Source: Pseudomonas batumici (lineage in GTDB: Bacteria > Pseudomonadota > Gammaproteobacteria > Pseudomonadales > Pseudomonadaceae). Taken from it: a stretch of 64,000 nucleotides of DNA. The stretch lies in the NCBI RefSeq assembly GCF_000820515.1, contig NZ_JXDG01000003.1, positions 310,001 to 374,000 on the forward strand. The letters run 5' to 3'. The position numbers and the translations under genes were made by a program. The first letter of the stretch is position 1. Each line of letters starts with the position of its first letter. Shown here in pieces: positions 51,545 to 60,034 of the stretch. Below the pieces are notes generated by a model. That model did not search any database, was not told where the DNA came from, and saw nothing but the letters and a program-made list of their open reading frames with translations.

Positions 51545-52405
51545 GCGCTCCATCCGCTTCTGGTTCCGGCCTTGCGCAATGTGCTGGCCAACGAGCAACT
51601 GGACCCGGCGATGGTGGCCGAAATGCTTTCGTTGCCGAGCGAGGCCTACCTCGCCGAAATCAGCGAAGTGGCTGATGTCGAGGCGATCCATACCGCTCGC
51701 GAGTTCCTCCGCCGGCGACTGTCCGAGCAGTTGTTCGGCGAGCTGTGGCAGCGTTACCAGGCCAATCGGGCGCTGTCGAGAGACACCCCTTACGTTGCCG
51801 AGAACGAGCATTTCGCCCGCCGTGCCTTGCAGAACATCGCGTTGTCGTACCTGATGCTCAGCGGCAGGACCGAAGTGGTGGAGGCGGCCCTGGAACAGTT
51901 CGAAAGCAGCGACAACATGACCGAGCGCCTGACCGCCCTGGCGGTGTTGGTGAACTCGCCGTTCGAAACCCAGAAGGCCCTGGCGTTGGCCAGTTTCGCC
52001 GAGCACTTCAAGGACAACCCGCTGGTCATGGACCAGTGGTTCAGTGTCCAGGCCGGCAGTGTATTGCCGGGTGGTTTGCAGCGGGTCAAGGCATTGATGG
52101 AGCACCCGGCGTTCAACATCAAGAATCCGAACAAGGTGCGGGCGTTGATCGGTGCCTTCGCCGGGCAGAACCTGATCAACTTCCATGCGGCGGACGGTTC
52201 CGGTTACCGCTTCCTGGCGGACATCGTGATCCAGCTCAATGCGCTGAACCCGCAGATCGCTTCCCGCCAGTTGGCACCGCTGACCCGCTGGCGCAAATAC
52301 GACGCGGCCCGTCAGGCGCTGATGAAGGCCGAGCTGGAGCGGATTCGCGGTTCGGGTGAACTGTCGGCCGATGTGTACGAGGTGGTCAGCAAAAGCCTGG
52401 CCTGA
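51545..52405 (+). pseudogene. pepN: 5'-truncated aminopeptidase N remnant
   Basis: An open frame of about 286 codons matching only the C-terminal helical domain of PepN (a full protein is about 870-890 residues): NKVRALIGAFAGQN, FHAADGSGYRF, LNPQIASRQLAPLTRW and YEVVSKSLA at the end. The metalloprotease domain (GAMEN and HExxH) is absent. The frame runs without stop directly from the bases after the desaturase stop, with no start or SD at its head (first ATG 51572). Codon use is high-GC like the right-flank core genes, unlike the operon before it. It marks the edge of the acquired region; an intact pepN may exist elsewhere. Confidence 0.88.
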
Positions 52406-52422
52406 GGTTAGATACCGACCCC

Positions 52423-52502
52423 TGTAGGAGCCGGCTTGCCGGCGATGGCGTCCGGATGGGCGCCGCAAGGCTCAAGGGCCTCATCGCTGGCAAGCCAGCT
52501 CC
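52423..52502. repeat. REP pair (BIME-like)
   Basis: Two Pseudomonas-type REP palindromes in inverted orientation: one begins TGTAGGAGCCGGCTTGCCGG, the other ends ATCGCTGGCAAGCCAGCTCC (52483-52502). The loop between them carries GGGCGCCGCAAGG. The right member borders the IS110 element and is the exact reverse complement of the first 20 bases of the REP beyond it (53776-53795). Confidence 0.85.
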
Positions 52503-52738
52503 TTGTATCTCGACTAACGCCTCGTCAGAGGCGATAGTTCTCGACTGATCATCGAGGGAAGACCGAGAAGCCGTCCAGCTCCTAGGGCCTCGAGCCCGCA
52601 TTATAGATACGTGCTCCGGCCTTCCACACTCACTCAGCAAGTTCGAACGGTATCTAGTGGCCCGCTTCGGCGTGAGCACGTATTGGCAAGGCAGAACCGA
52701 GTGCAGTGGTGATCTTTTCGGATTTCAGGGAGAAGACC
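52503..52738 (+). ncRNA. Candidate bridge RNA region of the IS110 element
   Basis: In the IS110 group the non-coding left end encodes a bridge RNA whose loops pair with target and donor DNA. This region has the right position and size and several stem-forming repeats. CCAGCTCCT at 52575-52583 exactly repeats the last target bases left of the element (52495-52503), as expected for a left target guide. ACGGTATCTA at 52647-52656 recurs at 53719-53728 near the right end, which may relate to the donor loop. No folding was computed. Confidence 0.45.
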
Positions 52739-53710
52739 ATGTCCGCTTTCGTGGGTATCGACACAGCCAAAAACACCTTCGACATCGCTACGCCGTTGGA
52801 CAACGGCAAGTTCCGTACGAAGGCCAAGCTGCCCAATAACGCTTCAGGCTTCAGCGAGGTCGAGGCCTGGCTGGAGAAACATGCCGATCCGCAAGCCTGG
52901 GTCGTCATGGAGGCTACCGGCACCTATCACGAGGCTCTCGCAGACTTCCTGCATGCAAAAGGTTATCGAGTTTGCATCGTTAACCCTGCCGTCATTCATG
53001 CGTTCGGCAAGGAGGATTTGCGTCGGGTCAAAACCGACAAAGCCGATGCCAAACTGATCGCCGCCTATGCCCAGCAGAAGCAGCACAAACTCAGAGCCTG
53101 GGTACCAGAACTGCCTGCTCGCCGTCGTTTAAGGGCTTTAGTCCGGCGACTGGAGGATCTCCAGGAAATCCTGCAAATGGAGACCAACCGCCTGGACGTC
53201 GCCCAAGCCAACGTCCAAGCCTCGATCCTGTCCGTGATCAATCACGTGAAAAGTGAGATTGCCGCGACTCAGAAGGCCATCAAAGACAACATTGATGACG
53301 ATCCTGACCTACGTCAGAAGCGTGATTTGATCGTGTCCATCGACGGGTTGGGTGAAACGAGCGCCGCCTTGATCCTCGCCGAACTGGGCGACCCTCTGGA
53401 CTACAGTGGCCCTCGCGCTGTTGTGGCATTTGCAGGCCTGAATCCATTGATAGACCAATCAGGTAACTACGTTGGTCCGACGCCGATATCCAAGACCGGC
53501 TCGGCCAGCCTACGGACCGGAATGTACATGCCTGCGATGGTGGCGATGAGATGGAACCCGGCGGTCAGGGCACTGAGCGAGCGCCTGAAAGCCAAAGGAA
53601 AGGCCCCTAAACAGATCATCTGTGCAGCAATGCGCAAGCTGTTACATCTGGTCTACGGAGTGCTCAAATCAGGCATACCGTTTGACCCAAACATCGCGCT
53701 TGCGCGATGA
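52739..53710 (+). CDS. IS110-family DEDD recombinase (transposase)
   Basis: 323 residues. The N-terminal RuvC-like domain shows the acidic residues in VGIDTAKNTFDIA, VVMEATGTY and KTDKADAKLI. A coiled linker follows. The C-terminal Transposase_20 domain has SIDGLGETSAALILAELGD, AGLNPLIDQSG and the catalytic Ser in KTGSASLRTG. Length is normal and the frame is intact, so the element may be active. The start is ATG 52739, after AGGGAGAAGACC; the frame is open slightly upstream. The recombinase catalyses guide-directed insertion without the usual terminal repeats. Confidence 0.95.
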   Translation: MSAFVGIDTAKNTFDIATPLDNGKFRTKAKLPNNASGFSEVEAWLEKHADPQAWVVMEATGTYHEALADFLHAKGYRVCIVNPAVIHAFGKEDLRRVKTDKADAKLIAAYAQQKQHKLRAWVPELPARRRLRALVRRLEDLQEILQMETNRLDVAQANVQASILSVINHVKSEIAATQKAIKDNIDDDPDLRQKRDLIVSIDGLGETSAALILAELGDPLDYSGPRAVVAFAGLNPLIDQSGNYVGPTPISKTGSASLRTGMYMPAMVAMRWNPAVRALSERLKAKGKAPKQIICAAMRKLLHLVYGVLKSGIPFDPNIALAR

Positions 53711-53770
53711 GGGTCAAGACGGTATCTACAATGTTCGCGTCGAATGGTGATATTGCATACACCCGATACC

Positions 53771-53807
53771 TTGTGGGAGCTGGCTTGCCAGCGATAGGGC
53801 CATCAGG
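53771..53807. repeat. Single REP palindrome on the right side of the IS110 element
   Basis: TTGTGGGAGCTGGCTTGCCA then GCGAT: 53776-53795 is the perfect 20-base reverse complement of 52483-52502 on the other side of the element. Only 2-3 bases separate the repeat from the sensor-kinase stop codon at 53810, so it may also serve as that gene's 3' end structure. Confidence 0.8.
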
Positions 53808-53809
53808 GC

Positions 53810-56203
53810 CTACACATCCAACGGCACCCGTACGCTCAGGGTCGTCCCCTCGCCCACCTCGCTTTCCAGCCGCATCGTGCCGCCGAGCATCAACACCCGC
53901 TCACGCATGCCTACCACCCCAAAGGAGGTCGGCCTGCCGCCGGCGGAGACGAATCCTACGCCATCATCACTGATGGTCAGGCATAAATCCTTGCCTTCAA
54001 CGGCCAATGTCAGTTCAACAGTATGCGCCTGGGCATGGCGCATGACATTGGTCAGTGCTTCCTGAAGGATACGGAACAAGCCAGTGGCCTTTGCATCGCT
54101 GAGGGCCGGCAGATGCTCCGGCACCTGCACCAGGCAGGGAATCTGCGTCCGCGATTCGAACCGCCGGGCCTGCCACTCGATGGCCGAGGCGATGCCGGCG
54201 TCGAGAATCGGCGGGCGCAAGGCAGTCGCCACATCCCGGACCAGTTGGAACAACTGGGCGATCAGCTTCTTCATGCTGTTGAGCCGGTCATTCAAACCGG
54301 GATCGAGCTGGGCATAAGCCAGTTCGCACATGGACGTTTCCAGCTTGAGCACCGTCAGCATCTGGCCCAACTCGTCGTGGACTTCCCGGGCGATACGGGC
54401 CTTTTCCTCTTCTCGGACGCTTTCCAGGTGGGCCGACAGCTCACGCAACTGTTCGCGGGAGGCGGCCAGTTCCAGCTCGATGCGCTTGCTTTCGCTGATA
54501 TCCCAGACGATGCCGTCCCAGACCACGGTGCCATCCTCCAGCCGCCGGGTGATGGCCTTGATCTCGGCCCAGCGTTGCCGGCCTTCGCGCGTCATGATCC
54601 GCCCCTGCCAGGACCAGTCGCTGTCCGAATCCAGCGCCCGGTCCTGGGTCTGGTGGTAGCTGGCCCTGTCGTCCGGATGCACCAGGCTGCGCAAGCCGAT
54701 GTCCTGCTGGCGCAGGGTCGCCGGGGCATAGCCCACCAGGCTCTCGCTGCCTTCGCTGATGTAGGGAAAATGCAACTCGCCGGTCTGGGGCACACGCTCC
54801 AGGCGGAACACCAGGCCCGGCACGTTGGCGGCGATCGCCTTCAAGCGCGCTTCACTTTCCTGCACCGCCGCCAGAGCCCGGCGCCGTTCGGTGACGTCGT
54901 TGAGGTAGACCACCAGGTATTCGCCCTCGCGAAAGCGCAGAAAGCTCAAGGACACATCGGCGGGCAGGATGCTGCCATCGGCGCGGATACACTGGGTTTC
55001 AAAACTCTGCGGGCCTTCGTCACTGGCCCGGGCCCGCTTCCACAGGTTCAGCCAGCGGTCCATGTGCAGGTTGGGCTCGAAGTCGATCAGGGGCCGATCG
55101 AACACCCCGCCCGGCGGATAGCCGAGCATCTCTTCCGCCGCCCGGTTGGCGTAACGGACATGGCTGTCCCAGTTGACCCAGAGAATCCCCACCGTGCTCT
55201 GGTCGATGGAAAACTGGGTCAGGCGCAGGGCTTCTTCGCTCGCCTCGCGCCGGGCCAGGGCTTCCCGGGCCGCGAGCAAGTCATGCTCCAGGGCGCTGCG
55301 CTGGCGCCGCAGCCAGAAGACGATAGCCAAGCCCGCAAGAAGCAATACTGCCAGCAGCAGGCACAGGTTCTGCCAGAAACCGGGGGACTCGGCCAGACGC
55401 GGATACTTCGGTTGCAGCCAGCGGGCATGCAATTGCTCCAGATCCCGCGCCGGGATGGCGTGCAGGGCCTTTTCCACGGCAGCGGCCAGTTCCGGCCAGT
55501 CACGCCGCGTCGCGACCCTCAGCAGCTGCGGCAAGCCGATATCGCCGACCACCGCCAGCCCGGCGAACTCTTCTTCATTGGAGAGGCGACTGAGTTGCGC
55601 CTCATCGATCACCGCGTAGCGGGCCTGCTGGCTGGACAACAATTGCAGGGCCTGGCGCTCCAGCGGGACGCCCTGCAGATTGAGATTGGGGTAAGTACTG
55701 CGCAGGTAGTCGGCGACCGCGCTGGGCATGCGCACGGCCACGCGGGTCTGGGCGTCGAGCTTCTCAAGTTCCACGGCGCCGGCACCGTTGCGCTCGCCCA
55801 CCACCAGTTGCGGTACGCGCATGTAGGGATCGGAGAACAGCCACAGACGCAACCCGGCGGGGGTCTGGGTCAGCCCCGGCGCCAGGTCGATCTCGCCCTC
55901 GCGCAAGGCTTTGTCCAACTGGGCCTGATCGGGAAAGTTACGCCAGGTCAGCTCGACATCGAGGCTGTTGGCGACCCAGTTCATGAGCTCCACATTGGCC
56001 CCGGACAAGCGCTGCAAGCGGCGATCGTATTGCGCGTAGGGCGCCTGCAGGACCAGGCCGACCCGCAACTCCCGGTGCTGGTCGAGCCACTGGCGTTGTT
56101 CGCCGGACAAGGCGATGCCCTGCCCATGGGGAGCAGGCGCCGCCCAGGCAATCAAGGGAAAACACAAACAGCCGATAACCCACAGGCAGCAAAACCGTAT
56201 CAT
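53810..56203 (-). CDS. Sensor histidine kinase with periplasmic solute-binding domain (BvgS-like input, NarX-type kinase core)
   Basis: About 797 residues from ATG 56203 (a TTG at 56224 is less likely). Residue numbers count from the ATG: a signal peptide at 1-25; a periplasmic family-3 solute-binding domain about 40-265 (LRVGLVLQAPYAQYD, EGEIDLAPGLTQT); one membrane helix about 282-303 (LCLLLAVLLLAGLAIVFWL); two PAS domains about 325-570; a HisKA_3 dimerisation domain with the phospho-acceptor in IAREVHDELGQML; and a HATPase domain (DDGVGFVSAGG, GMRERVLMLGG). It senses a small periplasmic ligand and should phosphorylate a LuxR/NarL-type regulator. No regulator gene is adjacent: downstream lie the REP and IS110 element. 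Confidence 0.9.
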   Translation of the reverse strand: MIRFCCLWVIGCLCFPLIAWAAPAPHGQGIALSGEQRQWLDQHRELRVGLVLQAPYAQYDRRLQRLSGANVELMNWVANSLDVELTWRNFPDQAQLDKALREGEIDLAPGLTQTPAGLRLWLFSDPYMRVPQLVVGERNGAGAVELEKLDAQTRVAVRMPSAVADYLRSTYPNLNLQGVPLERQALQLLSSQQARYAVIDEAQLSRLSNEEEFAGLAVVGDIGLPQLLRVATRRDWPELAAAVEKALHAIPARDLEQLHARWLQPKYPRLAESPGFWQNLCLLLAVLLLAGLAIVFWLRRQRSALEHDLLAAREALARREASEEALRLTQFSIDQSTVGILWVNWDSHVRYANRAAEEMLGYPPGGVFDRPLIDFEPNLHMDRWLNLWKRARASDEGPQSFETQCIRADGSILPADVSLSFLRFREGEYLVVYLNDVTERRRALAAVQESEARLKAIAANVPGLVFRLERVPQTGELHFPYISEGSESLVGYAPATLRQQDIGLRSLVHPDDRASYHQTQDRALDSDSDWSWQGRIMTREGRQRWAEIKAITRRLEDGTVVWDGIVWDISESKRIELELAASREQLRELSAHLESVREEEKARIAREVHDELGQMLTVLKLETSMCELAYAQLDPGLNDRLNSMKKLIAQLFQLVRDVATALRPPILDAGIASAIEWQARRFESRTQIPCLVQVPEHLPALSDAKATGLFRILQEALTNVMRHAQAHTVELTLAVEGKDLCLTISDDGVGFVSAGGRPTSFGVVGMRERVLMLGGTMRLESEVGEGTTLSVRVPLDV

Positions 56204-56275
56204 CCGACACTCACACACTGACAAATGCAGACCAACCTATTAGGCTGCCAGGATGACTCTGGCCTGGAAAATCCG

Positions 56276-57265
56276 ATGCCCCTTCTCTACCGCCTGGCAC
56301 TGCCTGCGCTGTGCCTGTCGCTGATACTACCCTGTACCGCGCCCGTCATGGCGGCCGACCCGACACCCGCCCCGGCGCAGAAGCCCGCCGACAAGCCAGT
56401 GGAGCGCCAGCCCCTGCCCGAGCGTAGCCAGGAAGACGCCGCCGCCCTGGAGCGACAAGTGCCCCAGCAGGAACAGCAGCAGCTGCAAGCCGGCGGCGAC
56501 AGTTTCCTGGCCTTGTGGAAACCGGCCAACACACCTTCGCCCCAAGGCGCCGTGATCCTGATTCCCGGTGCCGGCGAAACGGCTGACTGGCCCCAGGTGA
56601 TCGGTCCGTTGCGCGGCAAGTTCCCGGATGCCCGGTGGAGCAGCCTGAGCCTGACCTTGCCGGACCTGCAAAGCGATGCGATCCAGCCACGGGTGGCCGA
56701 AGCGCCCAAGGAGCCGGCGGCGACCGCCACCAACAGCAAGGATGCCAGCACCACGGCCAAGCCCATCGAACAGGCGGCCAGCGCCGAAGCCGAGGTGGTC
56801 GACCACGCCGCCGCACAAACCGCTGAAGACCAGTTGAAGGCCGATGCTGAGCGAATCTTCGCACGAATCGACGCAGCGATTGCCTACGCAAAACAGCAAA
56901 ATGCCCGCAGCGTGGTCCTATTGGGTCATGGCACCGGTGCTTACTGGGCAGCCCGCTACATGAGCGAGAGGCCCTCGCCGCAGATACAAAAACTGCTGCT
57001 GGTGGCCGCGCAGACGCCGACCAGTGCCACGCAGAGCCTGGCCCAGCTCACGCCCGGGCTGAAACTGGCAACGGCAGACTTCTACTATCAGGACCGGCCG
57101 CTGGACCGCAAAGCCGCACTGGAGCGCTTGCAGGCCAGCAAACGGCAGAAAACCTCGAGCTACAGCCAGGTTGCCCTGAAGATGCTGCCGGGCAATGCCG
57201 GGCAGGAGCAATTGTTCCGGCGCATTCGCGGTTGGTTGAATCCGCAGGCTGTGGGCAACCTCTGA
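56276..57265 (+). CDS. DUF3530 family secreted alpha/beta-hydrolase-like protein
   Basis: About 329 residues from ATG 56276, which starts a good signal peptide (LYRLALPALCLSLILPC, cleavage after VMAA); an in-frame ATG 56225 lies upstream and is less likely. A low-complexity Ala/Lys/Glu-rich stretch (about residues 140-195) separates the two halves of an alpha/beta-hydrolase-like fold: ILIPGAGETADWP and VLLGHGTGAYWAARY. The nucleophile-elbow Ser is Gly in GHGTG, so classical hydrolase activity is doubtful. The function is unknown. It is divergent from the sensor kinase and convergent with djlA. Confidence 0.82.
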   Translation: MPLLYRLALPALCLSLILPCTAPVMAADPTPAPAQKPADKPVERQPLPERSQEDAAALERQVPQQEQQQLQAGGDSFLALWKPANTPSPQGAVILIPGAGETADWPQVIGPLRGKFPDARWSSLSLTLPDLQSDAIQPRVAEAPKEPAATATNSKDASTTAKPIEQAASAEAEVVDHAAAQTAEDQLKADAERIFARIDAAIAYAKQQNARSVVLLGHGTGAYWAARYMSERPSPQIQKLLLVAAQTPTSATQSLAQLTPGLKLATADFYYQDRPLDRKAALERLQASKRQKTSSYSQVALKMLPGNAGQEQLFRRIRGWLNPQAVGNL

Positions 57266-57311
57266 GAACCTGTAGAGGGCGTCTTGCCCTCTGACTCGCA
57301 ACGCGGTCAAT

Positions 57312-57410
57312 TGTAGGAGCCGGCTTGCTGCGGGCGGCGTTCCGACGATGACGGCCGCAAGATCGATGCAAGACTTGCTGGCCTCATCGCCAGCAAGCCG
57401 GCTCCCACAG
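57312..57410. repeat. REP pair between convergent genes
   Basis: TGTAGGAGCCGGCTTGCTGC at the left and GCCAGCAAGCCGGCTCCCAC at the right form long inverted arms around a GC-rich loop, between the convergent ends of the DUF3530 gene and djlA. Position and symmetry suggest a bidirectional transcript end as well as a repeat. Confidence 0.8.
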
Positions 57411-57437
57411 GTATACGACATCGGTCTCGCTTCCGAC

Positions 57438-58205
57438 CTAACGGAAATCCCTTCGCTCGCGAATCAGCCCATAGGCATGGTGCAGCTCGCGGGTTTTCTC
57501 CGTGGCCTCGCGCACTTGCAACGGCGTCGCGCCGCTGCCCGCGACCTTGTCGGGGTGGTGTCGGCTGAGCAGGCGCCGATAAGCCCGCTTGATTTGCGCC
57601 GGCTCACTGTTGGCCGCCACCCCCAACAGCAGCAACGCCTCCTCGTAAGTCACGGTACTGCTCGACAGTGACCGGCGAGCGGGCTCGTAGTCACTGGCCA
57701 GGGCCTGGACCTGATAGCTCGTCCAGCCCAGCCATTTGCCCCAGAGCATGATCAGTTCACGCTCCTTCGGCCCGACCCGGCCATCGGCCCAGACCATTCG
57801 CCAGCACGCCCGCAAAACGCCTTCGGCGGCATGGGGCTGGGCCTTCAGATGGTTCAGGTAGCCGCGCAGTCGATCACGTCCCGACTTGCCCCGGTTGAAC
57901 GCGGCAATCGCCCGGCGCTGCGCAGCATCGTGCATGTCCAGTTGGCGCATCTCCTCGCGTGCCTGCTGGATATGCCCATCGACCACCCGCCCGTCACTCT
58001 TGGCCAAGCGTCCCAGCAAGACAAACAGCAATTCATCGTTGCGCAACGCGGGCTTGCCCCCCAGGCGTTCGCGCAAATGCGCAAGGCTGTGCAATTGCAG
58101 GCGCCGGTCCAGCGCCTGTCCAAGCAATGCGCCCAGCATGGCCCCCGGGATGCTGGCGATGACAAATCCCGCCCCGGCTCCAATCAGAGTCCCTGGCCAC
58201 AACAT
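57438..58205 (-). CDS. djlA: DjlA-like membrane-anchored J-domain co-chaperone
   Basis: 255 residues: an N-terminal membrane segment rich in Gly (LIGAGAGFVIASIPGAMLGALLG), a TerB-like helical middle (about 60-170), and a C-terminal J domain with the HPD motif in LLSRHHPDKVAG. DjlA-type proteins stimulate DnaK at the inner membrane. It is the last gene of a three-gene operon amgK-murU-djlA; only 2 bases separate it from murU. Length is normal (E. coli DjlA is about 270). Confidence 0.92.
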   Translation of the reverse strand: MLWPGTLIGAGAGFVIASIPGAMLGALLGQALDRRLQLHSLAHLRERLGGKPALRNDELLFVLLGRLAKSDGRVVDGHIQQAREEMRQLDMHDAAQRRAIAAFNRGKSGRDRLRGYLNHLKAQPHAAEGVLRACWRMVWADGRVGPKERELIMLWGKWLGWTSYQVQALASDYEPARRSLSSSTVTYEEALLLLGVAANSEPAQIKRAYRRLLSRHHPDKVAGSGATPLQVREATEKTRELHHAYGLIRERRDFR

Positions 58206-58207
58206 AA

Positions 58208-59904
<1,697 letters not shown>

Positions 59905-60034
59905 TACATGGGTCTCCGACGACGCTAGCCGTCAAGCGGGTGTTGCTTTATTATCCAGCATCTTTTTCTGACCATCGATAGGCGTGTGGCCCCCACCGCG
60001 GGCAGATGGCACGCAGGAAGCCCGGACTAATAAG
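59905..60034. promoter_or_regulatory. Divergent promoter region between amgK and lptD
   Basis: The only space for the promoters of both divergent operons. TATTAT at 59949-59954 is a possible -10 for lptD, and TTGACG read on the minus strand at 59930-59935 a possible -35 for amgK, but neither has a well-spaced partner, so exact elements are not claimed. Confidence 0.4.

Larger units (their letters stand above)
52406..52738. other. Non-coding stretch holding a REP pair and the IS110 left end
   Basis: No gene seen. After the pepN stop come 17 bases, then a REP pair (52423-52502), then the upstream non-coding part of the IS110 element (from about 52503 to the recombinase start), which may encode its guide RNA. 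Several short inverted repeats occur in the latter, for example CGCCTCGTCAGAGGCG at about 52519-52534. Confidence 0.6.
52503..53774 (+). mobile_element. IS110-family insertion sequence in a REP-REP junction
   Basis: An element of about 1.27 kb holding one DEDD recombinase gene. Its left limit is set by the end of the REP at 52502 and its right limit by the REP starting near 53771. CCTTGT occurs at both edges (52501-52506 and 53769-53774), so the exact ends are ambiguous within 6 bases. There are no long terminal inverted repeats, as usual for IS110. The non-coding part is long upstream (about 235 bases) and short downstream (about 60), the arrangement of the IS110 group rather than IS1111. 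Some IS110 elements in Pseudomonas are known to insert specifically into REPs. Confidence 0.8.

Noticed and set aside
51263..52468. 401-codon minus-strand frame across the desaturase end and the pepN remnant
   Set aside because: Arg/Gln-rich translation, no domain, opposite to two recognised coding frames.
54023..56221. 732-codon open frame on the plus strand
   Set aside because: Antisense to the sensor kinase; low-complexity Gln/Gly/Leu-rich translation with no recognisable domain.
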